Assembly (NCBI GenBank): GCA_034766995.1
Contig: CM068318.1
Span: 1,996,501-2,060,500, forward strand
DNA from: Acanthacorydalis orientalis
Taxonomy: Eukaryota; Arthropoda; Insecta; Megaloptera; Corydalidae
DNA length: 64,000 nucleotides
Direction of reading: 5' to 3'
Below the pieces are notes generated by a model. It was not told where the DNA came from. It was given only the letters and a program-made list of their open reading frames with translations, and ran no database searches. Positions 22,132 through 34,050 of the stretch are shown in pieces. Each line of letters opens with the position of its first letter. Position 1 is the stretch's first letter. A program made the translations under genes and the position numbers.

Positions 22132-23937
22132 TATTATCAGCATTATTGTGTTACTCTTGTTTATGTTATTCAACTTACAACTAAGACGGCATACTCATGA
22201 TTACTGCGACAAAATGTCGTGAAACCCGGCTGTTAAGATTGATTCTCTGTTTAAATTAATAATAACTAATTTAATTATTTTCATCTTTACTAATTCTTCG
22301 GTTGCAGTTAATGCCAAAAGTGGAGATCTACAAATTAAGCGAATCGTACTAATATAGCATACATATAAAAAACATATGAATGATTAATTGCTGTGTCATT
22401 CTAAAATTAATTACAGTTATTTAACAGTCAGAAAAAAAGTTCATTGTATTTGGTAATTGTATAAAAAAGTAAACAATTAAAATGTATCAGATTACTTGTA
22501 TCTCTTTTTATGTATGCATAAAAAGATCAAACTAATTAACGAATTTGCACGTGACAAAAAAAACATATACTTGACCTAATAGGACTGGTACAACAAGATT
22601 TTTAATAGAATCGTATAATAGATTGTGTACTTGAATCAAACGCGTACACTTGCGAATCGAACTCTTGTGTGTTCGAAGAACGCCACTGACACAGAACAGA
22701 TATAAAAAGGAAACCGAGTACGAGGAACTACATCAACTTTAATACAGAGTTGATATTACGATTGTTATCTCAATACAATTGTTGCATCGACACTGTAATT
22801 CATTACAAGACGTCGACCGAAGGAGGAGGTGACAATCACGCGCACACTTTCGGTCCACGGGGCGGAGGTTCAAAATCGTGTCATTGCGTAGAGGATGATT
22901 TTCGCACAAGATCGTGAGAGCTACTACAATAATTACAGACGGTCGTGTCGTATTTGACTCCTTTAATAGCGACGAACTTTATATTTACACTCTGTTTTCG
23001 ATTTGTGTTCGGTTCTGATTGTAAAAGACTTGGAAAGTATTGCGGATCGTGAATATTGTTTTGTGGTTCTGTTTGAAATTGTGTAAATGTTTATCAGCTA
23101 GAATGAATGATTTTCTTTCGTTGTATACTGTTCAAGTTTACCCTTGTATTTAGAGTAAAAATTTTCCTCAATTATACACTGATTTATCATTAAATCAGTA
23201 TTGAAATAATGTTAATACTCAAATAAATTCGAGTGTACGCCAAGAAATCTTTTCAAACACTATTTATGCTTAAACTAGAAGCTCTGGGATCCCCTAACTT
23301 CCACCTAATCTCAGCATTAAAGAAGCGTGTAATTAAGGCAGAAAATACATTTTGACTAATAGCTAAGACTACCATTAAGGATTGGTTAAAGTAACAAATA
23401 CCAGAAATTTTCACTGATTGAATAAAGTATTTTTTCATACTTGATTAATGTATATAATTTATGAAACAGCTTCGCTAGATACTTTCATCTGTACATTGAG
23501 GTATTAACGAAATATCAAATTAGAAAAACATAAATCGGTTCAAAATACAAAACCCTTACAGCGAATAGTTTATAATAATCTCATCTCAACCCTCGAAAAC
23601 TATTAATTATACTAAATGGCACTTTATTGCGGTTTGAATGTTCGAAAGGCAATCGACTGTCAACAAAACTTTATGACTGCGTTAATTTCGTCAGCGCTGT
23701 AAATGTTTGTGCAGGGTCGAGCACACAAAAGAGATCTGTCGTCGATTTCACACTAGAAAAAAAGTGTCACATTGTAAAGTTCTTTTTTCTCCGGCCAAAA
23801 GTGTGATAAGTGAGTGAAAAGAATAATACTGGCAAGGATACAAAGATATTAAATAAATATAGACGTTTTTAAAAGGTGTTTTCGACTTTAAAAGTGTGAT
23901 TTTCGGATGAATCGACAAATAAACGATAAAATTTTGT
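22132..23937. other. AT-rich stretch with a CpG-richer core
   Basis: Mostly AT-rich without ORFs of note. The segment 22640-22960 is richer in CpG and holds the promoter-like block listed separately. A fragment near 23620-23660 resembles part of 6335-6385 (CTTTATTGCGGT...TCGAAAG). Confidence 0.4.
22640..22812 (+). promoter_or_regulatory. TATA promoter block, possible LTR
   Basis: TATAAAAAGG at 22701-22710 lies about 30 bases before an initiator-like CATCAAC (22731). The downstream leader ends in a run finishing TTACA near 22807, after which CpG-rich DNA follows. TATA, start and a roughly 80-base leader with no coding content fit a solo LTR or a promoter. No second LTR or target duplication was found. 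Confidence 0.3.
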
Positions 23938-23955
23938 ATATATATATATATATAA

Positions 23956-24362
23956 TTAGATATACAAATTAATTCGGTGCTTTTAAAATGAATCAGTCAT
24001 AATTGTTTCTTAAATTAAAATATTTTCTCGCCGTTTCAGGATTTTCAAGTGTCAACCTTAACATTTAAAAATACTAAATATCTTGACCAATCAGTTGGCA
24101 TAACCTCACAAAACAGTAATGAACACGATGGTATCATATTAGGAATAGTACAGTTTTCGCACTCCAGTTGAAAAAAAACACTTATTGAACATATATGTAT
24201 AAACGTTATTATCAAATTCTCCCTGACTATACAATAAACACAAAAATATTACAAAGTTATACAAAATAATGGGAGACATTTTGAGGATTGAAATGTATTC
24301 GATTCTTCCACAAATAAACATTCATTTTCAATTAGAAAAAGATACCGAATTAACTCGTTCAC

Positions 24363-24366
<4 letters not shown>
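23956..24366 (+). mobile_element. Non-autonomous mariner (family B) with both ends
   Basis: The left end TTAGATATACAAATTAATTC and the right end, read inward, TTAGGTGAACGAGTTAATTC are inverted repeats. TA-rich DNA borders both sides, and a (TA)n tract begins immediately to the right. The interior matches other family B copies (GGATTTTCAAGTG...CCTTAACATTTAAAA near 24037; TTTTGTATAACTTTxTxx near the 3' side) but has no transposase frame. It is a deleted, MITE-like derivative of about 410 bases. Confidence 0.8.
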
Positions 24367-24435
<69 letters not shown>

Positions 24436-24442
24436 GTATATA
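24366..24442. repeat. (AT)n microsatellite
   Basis: AT run of about 55 bases, then (ATGTAT) interruptions; adjoins the right end of the family B mariner. Confidence 0.97.
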
Positions 24443-24791
24443 TTTAAATAAATAAACGATTTAAATTTACTCAAATATAATTTAAGTAGAAATATTTCAA
24501 GTATCTAATTTAGATGCACTTAAGTTTGAATATTAAATCGAAATAATAAAAATACCACCAATTATTTTAATGAAATATACTTGTTAATATATGCACATTC
24601 TTCAACATCAATAAAATTCATTCCAATTACGCTACTTTATAATAATCATATTTTATTTTTTGAAGAACGTTCGGCTGGTTATAATTTGTTTGAAATTTGA
24701 CAAATAAAACAAAGACTGATTTTAATGTCGCCATGAGTTGAATAAACTTCAATAAACGATTAAAATTACTACATACGATTGTTCTAGCGCT

Positions 24792-24829
<38 letters not shown>

Positions 24830-25830
24830 GATTTGTGTGTGTGTGTTTGTAGAGGTACAATCAGGCAGGTAATTACAAGAAACATGCCATGTGACCGTTT
24901 GACAGTAATAAACAGTGACGATTGCTTGTGCTTCATACCCCAACGGCAGCATTCTTTCGAGTTCTTGATTGATGACATAGTAGTTATGTTAAAATAAAGA
25001 CGACATTAGTTTAAATTTAAATTATATATTATTAGAGTTCGTAGCTAGTAAATTTGAATCGCCGTTAGAACCAACAAAACATGAATTCGATTTCTTTCAG
25101 ATTAATTTAGAAAACGACGTATGTCCGTGTAAAGAAATAGTTGTGAAAAAAATATATACAGACCGTGCGTTTAATCAATTCCGTGTGCAACGGTTTCAAC
25201 TTTGATATTAAACACTATTCTCGGATATCAATTAGCGCAAGTATTTACGACGGAGATTTTCTAAAAGAAATAACGTTTTACGAACGTACCATATCCATTA
25301 TTGTCAACCATAAACAATTCGTTAACCATCTATCGTTAAAATACATCTTAATGCAACACCACTACATTGTCTACACAGTGTTTATGTGTGTATGAATGTC
25401 ATTAGAGCCCAATTATACCAACGAAAGTTTTATAGCGTCCTATCTAGAACGAAAAATAAACAAAGAAAAAACGTCTCGAGTGGTTTAAAAAAGAGAGGTC
25501 GTTGCCACTAAATTAATTTGAAGTGTGGTTTCAACAAGTACACACAACATGCACGATGAAAAATTGTACACAAATCTCCACTGTCACAATGTAGTTTCAT
25601 GTTGGCGGTACTGAGAGATTGGACTGATTTAATGATGACAATTGTGTATGAGATGCGAGCCGGACGACAGTTTCGATTCTTTTTGTACGTAGAGAAATAT
25701 GTCGAGAATTTACTACGATCTTATTACTACAGGTGTTTGTTGACAAGTGTTGTTTTTTGTCGAGCGATTTGATCAGAATCTAACAGTTTTCAGATCGTTT
25801 TGTTTAACATATTCAATTTTTTAATGATTG
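24443..25830. other. AT-rich unassigned stretch
   Basis: No supported gene. An AT run with a GT tail lies at 24794-24849. Confidence 0.45.
24794..24849. repeat. (AT)n-(GT)n microsatellite
   Basis: AT run of about 30 bases, then a short GT run. Confidence 0.93.
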
Positions 25831-25869
25831 ATCACAGTGCAGTTCTGACACTGTCAGCCAGTGTCTGTT

Positions 25870-26060
25870 AAGAATTAGAAATGATCAATAATTTCTTATT
25901 GAACATTTCTGATTCTTGCTTATGGCTATTTCGAGTCGATTCCCATCTTAAGACATAGAAAAATACAAGAGTGCATATAAGTAAGAATCAAAAATGATCA
26001 ATAATCACCTGAAAATTTTCACCTTGTGTAAATTTATGAGTTATCGATGTATGAATAATC
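25870..26060. repeat. H-family copies in opposite orientation
   Basis: On the minus strand around 25960-25920 the order TTAAGAT-stem-CGAAATAGCC appears, followed by the ATCAAGAA/ATGTTCAATAA palindromic part; on the plus strand 25975-26020 repeats ATAAGTAAGAATCAAAAATGATCAATAATC. Two diverged copies therefore lie head to head. Confidence 0.5.
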
Positions 26061-26763
26061 TGGCAATCAAAGTGTTAAGCAGGCTTACTTAAAACTGTTA
26101 TCCTTTTCTCACAAATTTATTTATTTATAGTTATTGACTGAAAAACAAGACATTACATCTCTGAAAAAGACCAGAAATGGAACCTAGTCGATGAAAATCA
26201 TTGTCAAGGACTGAACAGCGAACAATATTCGTGTCTAATCTTTATACGCATCACATATTATGGTGGAGAAGAACAGGAAAATAAATGTATGTTTGTTTAT
26301 ATGTGTATGCGTGCATCTACACAAAATCAGTTTTATTTATTGGCTTATTAATACTTGTCGTAACTTAATTAGACGTTCAAGACGTATCGTTTTCGTCTGC
26401 TTTACAAATTATTGAAACGTTTAAAATACGATCGGAGCATTGTCATATTATCTGTACGTAATTACACTGATAATATCGATGCAGTTTCGCCAATACCCGC
26501 CTGTAGCGAAACAAGTGCGTGTATTGCAGTGCTCCGGCTCTCTGTGTGTGTGTGTGTGTACAGTAAATTGTGACTGCACGTATTTTATTACGGTCGCGGT
26601 GTGTTTGATCTGAAAATTCGCCGATCCAAAGAAGATAGTACTGCATGATACACAGTGTTGTTAACTGAAATTGTAAGGAGAGGTGTGGTGCCCTACAACA
26701 TTTTTTTCCACGTCGATGATGTGCAATTGGCGTCAAACGTTATATAGTTTATTACATTATGAT

Positions 26764-26774
26764 TTATATATACA

Positions 26775-26828
<54 letters not shown>
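26764..26828. repeat. (TA)n microsatellite
   Basis: TA run of about 60 bases with an ACATATG interruption at its start; directly follows the RTE tail on the minus strand. Confidence 0.97.
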
Positions 26829-26835
<7 letters not shown>

Positions 26836-26985
26836 CAGCAGAAGCCTCTGTTAACTGACTGCCGGATAAAGGCCTCTTCCATGATTTTCCATTTTATACG
26901 ATTGACTGCATCTCTCTGATTCACTGATTTCTAATAAAATTTTTAATTTCTTTATCTGCCCTGTTCATTGGTTTCTTTCTGGGTC
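26829..26985 (-). mobile_element. RTE-like retrotransposon 3' end
   Basis: The minus strand reads RKKPMNRADKEIKNFIRNQ, then WKRPLSGSQLTEASAD, matching the RKRP-NRW-KEI...EAFVQQWTEEA terminus of the copies at 21340 and 27170. It is truncated at its 5' side by the (TA)n tract at 27002 and its 3' side meets the (TA)n tract at 26764-26828. Confidence 0.65.
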
Positions 26986-26998
26986 TTATGTATGTACG

Positions 26999-27001
<3 letters not shown>

Positions 27002-27055
<54 letters not shown>
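27002..27055. repeat. (TA)n microsatellite
   Basis: TA run of about 54 bases after a TATG/TACG lead. Confidence 0.97.
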
Positions 27056-27058
<3 letters not shown>

Positions 27059-27169
27059 TAACAAACACCAGTATGTCTTGAATTCATGGATTTAAAGATA
27101 GTGATATCTAGAATATAAAATAATGGCATAGAAGACACTTTTATATCAAATTTCTAAGTTATATATATA

Positions 27170-27578
27170 TATAAAGTGAAACATGGGATCTTAATGCCAA
27201 AACAATTCAGCGACTTAAGAAAGCGCAGAGAAGTATAGAAAGATGTATGTTGAGAATAGCAAGAAGAGATAAGAGAAGAATTTAGATGGATACGAAAATA
27301 AACTTTAATTACAGAATAATAAGAAGAGTGGAGAGTTTGGAATGGAAACAAGCGGGAAATATTGCAAAAAAGAAGACAATCGATGATCCATAGGGATTAT
27401 TGATTGAGAACCAAAAGTTTCTTTTAAAAAAAAATAGATAGACACCAATGGATAGATGGAATAATCAAATAAAAACATTATTGGAAATTTATGGAGAAAA
27501 TGAGCACTGAATCGTTTGAAGAGGTCTTCGTCCAGTAGTACATCAAAGAGGCTGAAGCTGCTGTTGATGATATAATTT
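27170..27578 (+). mobile_element. RTE-like retrotransposon 3' end
   Basis: Plus-strand frames give ETWDLNAKTIQRLKKAQRS, ERCMLRIARRDKRRI, RRVESLEWKQAGNI, then a degraded NRWT/RW-N--I region and a terminal VHQRG (from the VQQW block). The 3' end shows the TGCTGTTGATGAT tail seen in this family. Stops and frameshifts are numerous. Its upstream border is a short TA run at about 27161-27172. Confidence 0.7.
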
Positions 27579-28563
27579 TCTATAAACATTCCAGTTTCTC
27601 GCGTTGAAAAAAATCAATATGTGCTCGTGACCTTTAAATGTGTTTTGTGGCTTTTTCAGAACGTTGATCTCTAAAATGATTGACGAATGATAAATATAAT
27701 TAAATAGAAATTAAATGATTGTGTTTACTATCGAGAGAATGGATGTTCTAGTTGCTGCTATAACCGAAACATAATTTCGAATTCAATCAAATTCGAATAA
27801 TGGATAAACACTAAGAAGAAATAAAAGAAAAAAAAACAATTTACACCATATATTGACTACTGAAATCATACGAGTTCAAGGCACGAAATGCAACGCGTCA
27901 ATAATAAACACAGAGACTGGCCTTACCACCGTTTGCATAATTTAAAAATATGTAATAGAGAGACGACCGTGCACGTCTTCATAATCATGAAAGAAAAGAT
28001 TCGTCAGTATTTTTCGACAATGTCGATGCCGCTACGCGGTTGTCCATCCAACAGTACCGCGGCGAGTCAATTACCGAAAATTGGCTGTTATATTGTCTTG
28101 TGGCCGATGGATATCTCCCAGTGTTTTTTGTTTACATATTTCAGTGTTCGATTTTCATGCCAAGCAATTCCGGGTTCAAATTATTATTACTAGTCAAAAT
28201 GACCGGTCGTTAAAATGAGGAGACGAAGACTCGAACGGAGACGACGAAATTGTTGTGTATTGATTATTTCTTGTTTCAATATCGCTTGAACATTTTTTTG
28301 TCTGTGTTAAGTTCTCAGAAGACATCTAGATAATGATGGTCATGAAGGCGATGAATCAAGGTGAAAATAATTTTGATGCAAATTCGTATTTTCTATTCAT
28401 TCTATTTAATAATTATATTTAAAGACAATACTAATTGACGTTGTTGAGAAATATACATCACCGTCTTGGACGACGGCGAGACAACGAGTACCAAATTGAC
28501 GTTGAATGCCACGGTAATCTAACTGAACTTTTTTTAGTCTCATTGCTGCAAACATGTGTGTTT

Positions 28564-28569
<6 letters not shown>

Positions 28570-28621
<52 letters not shown>
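28570..28621. repeat. (AT)n microsatellite
   Basis: AT run of about 50 bases. Confidence 0.97.
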
Positions 28622-28625
<4 letters not shown>

Positions 28626-28989
28626 ATTAATCTAGTTATTTAAAACTGTAAATGGTTCAACATATAAGAAAATATTACATCTTGAAACACATCTTAGAAT
28701 ATTAGTGATTATTGTAAACAATAGAAACTAACTTAATTTCTCAATACGATTGGGCCGCTAATTACCTTTGTTGTCGACGCATCCCTAAGCCCCAAATATC
28801 TATCTATCTCAGTTTCAATGCAAGTTTAATGCTCAAACTTTTATTTACAAACATGCTTTGATTTCACTTTTTTCGAACACGACTTGTGATTTGAATCTAA
28901 ATAATAAAATTTGTTAAAATAAAAAGATTGACTTCAAACCGTTTTTAAACAGGAAATATAAATAAATTGAGCTTTTGATTATCTATTCG

Positions 28990-29041
28990 TATATATATAT
29001 ATATATATATATTTATAGAGAGAGAGAGAGAAGTAGAGAGA
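28990..29041. repeat. (AT)n-(GA)n microsatellite
   Basis: AT run of about 22 bases then an interrupted GA run. Confidence 0.93.
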
Positions 29042-29244
29042 GCCTAGAGAGATTTTAAGTTGAATTAAAACTTTTCTAATTACTCTAAAGAGTAAATATC
29101 CTGGGAAAACCATTTAAGTTGAAAAAATGTTTCTTTTAGTATTTTTTCATACTAAGAAGTTATTTTATTAATTAGAAAAAGTTTAAATTTGAAAAATTAT
29201 TGAAAAATTTTTCAGGTATATTTTAGAAAAGTAGACTTATCTAA

Positions 29245-29280
29245 TATATCTGAAGATGGTATACGTGCCAAAACTAGTAA
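29245..29280 (+). repeat. H-family hairpin core only
   Basis: CTGAAGA (29250-29256), T, then a 4-bp stem GGTA/TGCC closed by a TACG (UNCG-type) loop (29258-29269), then AAAA where GAAA is expected. It is a hammerhead-like half-core with the essential G replaced by A. The flanks lack the palindromic segment. Confidence 0.4.
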
Positions 29281-29679
29281 TGGAACAGAAATTCGAAAAG
29301 ACGAAGATCTAATTATCTACGATAATCTAATTCGAAATTTTTGTATATTTTATTTTCCTAGTTAAACCTGTATTTTATTTTAACACTCAGATCCGTGCAT
29401 TCGTCTATTCTGCATATCTTAAAAAGACTTATTTCACATACAGGCGTGTACTTTATTAAAAGTTTAGCTAATACATTAAAGATGTTTATATCTATTAAGA
29501 TTGGAACGATTTGTCGTTCAGATTATGACCGTTCATACGTTTCTTAAGCTCTGATAGATATATAATTAATTCGTGTTCTCCGCAACAGAGATTCCGATAC
29601 CAAAAACTGTTTTTATATGGAACATTAGAAAGTAAGCACACTCCTTCGATTGATCGGAATGAGGAATACATGTGTCGTA

Positions 29680-30115
29680 ATCGGTGATCGAGAAAAAAAA
29701 TCAATCTCCGAGTGTCTTTCCGTTCCGTTTTCCCGTCATATACACTTTTCACTCGGCTCCGTGTGTCTCGAGAGCGATGTCGCCTTGGCATGTGCTAAGT
29801 GGTCCTTACAATTCCTGCCGTGAAGTACGGACCCGTCACAGTGTACACCGGATCGTCGGTCACGTTCGCTCGTCTCGGTATCAAAATAATCTCGCATGAG
29901 CACGTATCGGCGAGATCGAACTGGGCGCCGTTGCCGCAGCACCGATCCACAGTCGCCTCTCCTCTAAATCGAAGTCGTGACATTTGTCAGCGGCATACGA
30001 GTGTGCACACGCATGGACCCTATCATTATGTCGAAACGAAATTGTTGCTGAGCGCATTAGCCCGGCGTGAGGTCGCGGCCCCTTACCACAGTGGCGTGTC
30101 CATGTAGTACTACAC
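29680..30115. other. CpG-rich patch
   Basis: Markedly more GC- and CpG-rich than its surroundings, with open frames of 60-100 codons on both strands. The candidate exon at 29810-29963 lies in it. It could alternatively be a CpG-rich promoter region. Confidence 0.4.
29810..29963 (-). CDS. Possible internal exon, function unknown
   Basis: In the minus frame this segment reads GEATVDRCCGNGAQFDLADT, CSCEIILIPRRANVTDDPVY and TVTGPYFTAGI. Codons end mostly in G or C, in contrast with the AT-rich flanks, which is typical of real exons in such genomes. A donor (GGAATT then GTAAGG) sits at 29809, and a possible acceptor (CGATTTAG) ends at 29964, though its pyrimidine tract is poor. The four closely spaced cysteines suggest an extracellular or disulfide-rich segment. 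I do not recognise a family. The antisense frame 29799-30107 is also open, so this could be a composition artefact. Confidence 0.25.
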
Positions 30116-30149
30116 ACTCGAAACAGACATAAGTCTTATAACCATCCAT

Positions 30150-30193
<44 letters not shown>
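30150..30193. repeat. (AT)n microsatellite
   Basis: AT run of about 43 bases after (CCAT) units. Confidence 0.96.
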
Positions 30194-30196
<3 letters not shown>

Positions 30197-30876
30197 CTTT
30201 CAATAGGTTCTTACCGCGTGCCTTAGATCGAAAGATACTGAACACGGTATTGTTGTTTAAACAATATGTTTAAACATGCGAAATAATAAAAGTGTAATTT
30301 CATGGCAAGTCATTCTTGCATATTGTCTTTGAGACTCTTATCTGTGATCGATTGGGTGTTCGCTAGATGTGTGTACGACTTATAACAGTACATCTATTTT
30401 TGTTCGTTTGAGATGTTTTAGGGCGCTGTCGAAATCGAAACTTGACATTTTTATTTTTTTTTCGAACGAACGATGACACGCGGTCACGGATCAATATGGA
30501 AACTAATGAAGCTTAAGCCTCAGTGTTCCGCTCTGTAAAAGGGAGGGGGCGGCACGATGAAAGAGAATTAAAAAAAATACGTTGTACAAATAAATAAAAC
30601 GTGTGACAAGTAAATATTGAAAATCATGATTGTTAAATTACCATTGTTGTACAATTCTGTCATTTTGAATTCGGTTGTATTTGCAGCGATTGTAGCAGTC
30701 ACTTAAATAGTTGTACGTATTTTCTTGAGATACATGAAAAAATGTAAGAAAGTAGTCCGACAATAATCGGTAAAATTCCAGGAAATTCCATAAAATTAGA
30801 TATTTTTCTGTCAACATGATTTTTGTATCACCTTTCTCTCTTTAATTGCATAATTTTCTCTAAGTGTAGGAAAAAA

Positions 30877-30879
<3 letters not shown>

Positions 30880-30928
<49 letters not shown>
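30880..30928. repeat. (AT)n microsatellite
   Basis: AT run of about 46 bases. Confidence 0.97.
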
Positions 30929-30930
<2 letters not shown>

Positions 30931-31494
30931 TCATGGCGGCTCCAAAAATGATAAAGCTTCGAAGCCCCCTGATGTACAGATCCATCTCTGATGACACATC
31001 ATAAGATTTCCATTTGAATTTCGTAATCGATTCGACAATTAGTTCTTCAATTTAATATCTTAACTTGAAGACAAGTTTTGGTATCGACGTTTCAAATGTA
31101 GAAAATTTGAAAGAGTGAAGAGAGAAGATATGAAGAGAGAAAAGGATAAGTTTATCAAACTGAGAGATGTTAAATCATGATATTTGCATTAGTGCAGTTT
31201 TGTTAAATGAATCAGTGTTTATAATAGAGGAAAAAATCGTGTAACGCTACCTCAATTAACGCTGTCTCGATTTAACATTCTATGATTTTATAAGCTTTAA
31301 AGTTCGATATAGTTTTGACTCTGTGGGCAAATTCATTGTCATAAGTGAATTCTTTTTCCATCCATGCATTTTCTATGAAACCTGTAGAAGATTTCTCGAG
31401 ATGATGTCATCGAATTCATATTCACAAGGGAATTCTTTGTTCACTCCATCGACCAGAAAACATTTTTTTTAGTAAACACTGATGAGGTTTTTCC

Positions 31495-31760
31495 ATGATG
31501 ATGAAATCGTCATCGAAATATCCAAAAACGAAATGCAATAATTTATTGAACGTTTTAGACAATAAACTTTTTTTTTGTTTATGGAATGAACAAACAATTA
31601 TTTGTAGAAACAAGTGTACAGCAACAATTTTAATTTTTTATATCGAAATTAAATTAATTTTCATAAACTTTCACTCTTCATGTTCAATAATTTGATTGTT
31701 GCTTATTCGTTTAAATCGAGATACCACCATCATCATCTTCAGAGCGCTAAACTACAGAAA
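31495..31760. repeat. H-family fragments
   Basis: On the minus strand CTGAAGATGATGATGG...GGTATC lies at 31742-31720, preceded by the TTCTGTAGTTTAGCGCT lead that also precedes the core at 35974. On the plus strand TGATGA-T-GATGA hairpin-CATCGAAAT lies at 31495-31523 and may be a more diverged core. Confidence 0.4.
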
Positions 31761-32399
31761 AGCGAATAATTTTTTAAGCGAATGATATAAGGAGCTGAAG
31801 TTGTTCGTCTGTGAAAGCGAATTTACCCATAATACTAAAAAAAATATAATTGTAATCAAAACGGTTGAGTATTTTAATAAGAGTAAATATTGTAATCTTC
31901 CAGGGTTTGATTTATTTGTAAATTGAGCAGAATTATTCGAAACAACATTTCATTATGATTTCATTCTCTTAATCTGAATGTTTTAGATAAATCCTTTTTG
32001 AAAACAGTCGTGATTTTATAAATTTTCATTCAGTGTTTTATACTTGAAATAAATTAATTAATTCATAATTGATTACTGAGAAAAGTAGTGTTAGAGCGGC
32101 CGGTTGTGATCACTTCGAATACCCCGATCATATATTTTCATGTCTTCGATTCAGAATTGTAAATTAAGAACGTTCGATGTGTTAGAGCAGTGAGTTTTAG
32201 TTGCATTTCCATATGTGATTCTTAATCACTGTACCAGCAATTGACAACAATTAAATAAAAATTAAGAATGGGACGTGGCATCGCGTGACGCGTCCATCCA
32301 TTTATAAATGACCGCAGAAACGAGATCGGTAGTGATTTCTGAACAATGATCGGCGTACAAAAACGTGTAAAGGACACGATAATTTGTTTAAACAACACC

Positions 32400-32760
32400 G
32401 ACAGGCACTTCGTTCCCCGTCACATCGGCCGGCCACGTTACGTAACACGACTCCTGACGATAATTAACGTAATTACATGTGTACTTGTGACGTAATCAGT
32501 CTTTACGATTCGGTATCCGTCACCTTTAGGCGATATAACCAAAACCGAACGTGATTATCTGTCGACGGACGGAGTCGTCCGTCCCGGTCGGCGGACAGAG
32601 ACCGAGAGCGAGCGCGGACGGGACGTCGCGTATAGTCGCTCTCTGTCGACGACCGATCGCGTTCGATTCGGGGTTAAAAAAAAACCTGTAATTATGTATG
32701 ATGTTCTGACATGGCCGCCTTTGTGCGACGAGACAAGTGACAAATGAAGGTGGCGGTCAC
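32400..32760. other. CpG-rich patch
   Basis: GC-rich, CpG-dense segment (densest 32555-32670) directly downstream of the minus-strand ORF at 32757. No domain recognised in any frame; an Arg/Ser-rich minus frame at 32555-32806 is probably compositional. It could be 3' exon or regulatory DNA of the duplicated locus. Confidence 0.35.
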
Positions 32761-33017
32761 ATGACAGGCAACGGTCTTTTGTTTGCGTACGTTTCGACGC
32801 GATCATGATAGTTTTGACATTGGGCTTCGTTGGGATTGGGATTGATGTTGCGGGCGACGCGTCGTCGCTTTTCTAATAGCACTAAATGGTAACAGCTCGG
32901 CACAGAATCATATTTTGGTCCCTTGTGTGCCGGAGCTGTTGCATTGACAATTCGAGTTTTAAGATACTTTTTCGGTTGGTGATCTTTTCGGACGGACTTT
33001 AAACATGTACAAAACAT
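32757..33017 (-). CDS. Small ORF in inverted duplication, copy 1
   Basis: Read from the ATG at 33017, the 86-residue frame begins MFCTCLKSVRKDHQPKKYLK and ends PLPVM. It is basic, with a Cys-x-Cys near the N-terminus and no evident membrane segment. The copy at 38609 begins MFCACLKSVRNDRRPK; several differences between the two are in third codon positions, and the roughly 125 bases before the ATG are also conserved. Beyond about 25 residues the two proteins diverge. It may be a first coding exon, a short gene, or non-coding duplicated DNA. Function unknown. Confidence 0.3.
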   Translation of the reverse strand: MFCTCLKSVRKDHQPKKYLKTRIVNATAPAHKGPKYDSVPSCYHLVLLEKRRRVARNINPNPNEAQCQNYHDRVETYANKRPLPVM

Positions 33018-33372
33018 TTTCAATAGATATTTAAATAACGCAGCTAACACTAAATTGATTACGAATACTTTTTAATAAATAATAATAGACACAACTATGA
33101 CTAGAAGTACACAGGGGATGGACTAGAAAGTTTCTTCCACGTTAAAACAATATAAATAGACAGAGATGTCAATAACTCTCAATCTAGTATCAGTAATTTC
33201 TGCATACATACATCAAATATCTATTGGTTTTCTTCTGTATTTCTTAAGAGTTCGTTTAATAAAAACAAGAAAATCATGTCGAGTGATTTTTACAATTTTA
33301 AATGCAGTTTAACAACCAAAGGTGTCACGAAAAGTCCTTACAATATTCTGTGATGATTAGTTTTTCTTATAG
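32930..33372 (-). repeat. Inverted duplication, left arm
   Basis: Read on the minus strand this segment aligns with 38262-38690 on the plus strand, nearly without gaps over its core. Landmarks include AACTAATCATCACAGA, CACCTTTGGTTGTTAAACTG, AGAAACTTTCTAGTCCA and CTGTGTACTTCT. By eye there are about 14 differences in the 125 bases before the shared ATG. Confidence 0.9.
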
Positions 33373-34050
33373 AACGACGGTCACATCGTTAGTTACATGT
33401 TCACTTCTCGCAGCCAGGAAACGCGTTAAATAAGATAATTAGAAACAGCATCGTTTTTTCCCATTCTATGAATTATTTTCCGAATAGAAATGTTTGTTTG
33501 AAGTGTCCCAGTTTCACTGCGAGCCACTGTATGTAAACCGAATATAAATATATGTGTGTGGCAATGACACCCCACAAATCTAAAACATGACACGTCCATC
33601 CGGGTTCAAGTCTAGATTCTTAACGACGGGGTTATTCAATCGACGAACAATGGTGTCACTGTCCACCAGTGCTGATACGTTTATTGTCAAGTGATATTAT
33701 AGTGTCAGCTTGTCAACTGTAATTCGTCTTCATTCTGTTATTCTTGAGAATCGACTATTGTGCTCGTGAAAATGTTATTTATACATCAGCATTACGCAAG
33801 ATCTTCTCAATTTAAATGTCATATCTTTGATATATATTTTTTTATTTACACGGCTTCGTTCCGTAACTATTTTGACAGCGCGGCGGGCTCGATGAAATTA
33901 TAGAAACAGAGATGTAGAAAAATATACACTTGGTTTATTTTTAACTGAGTTTATAGTGGGGTGTGATTTAATGATTATATGCGTGATAATAATACTACTG
34001 AAAAATATTCAAATTGATATTTTTTTAGTGCTGTTATAATACTTTTTCTA
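33373..34050. other. Unassigned stretch
   Basis: Mixed composition, no supported gene or repeat. Confidence 0.4.

Larger units (their letters stand above)
27580..29240. other. Unassigned stretch with microsatellites
   Basis: AT runs at 28570-28621 and 28990-29041 (the latter continuing into GA). The 101-codon plus frame 27888-28193 and the frame at 28435 show no recognisable domain. Confidence 0.4.
30194..32540. other. Unassigned AT-rich stretch
   Basis: An AT run (listed) and short ORFs only. Around 31330-31530 two segments share a GTGAATTCTTTxTxCAxTCCAT motif about 100 bases apart, a weak local duplication. Confidence 0.4.

Noticed and set aside
29205..29222. Recursive splice site (AATTTTTCAG then GTATAT)
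   Set aside because: The tract is short and the donor poor; such strings are expected in AT-rich DNA.
29799..30107. 102-codon plus ORF in the CpG-rich patch
   Set aside because: It lies antisense to a frame with better exon-like features; its openness can be explained by composition.
30835..31150. H-family-like strings (CTTGAAGACAAG...TATCGACG)
   Set aside because: Too few landmarks match to call a copy.
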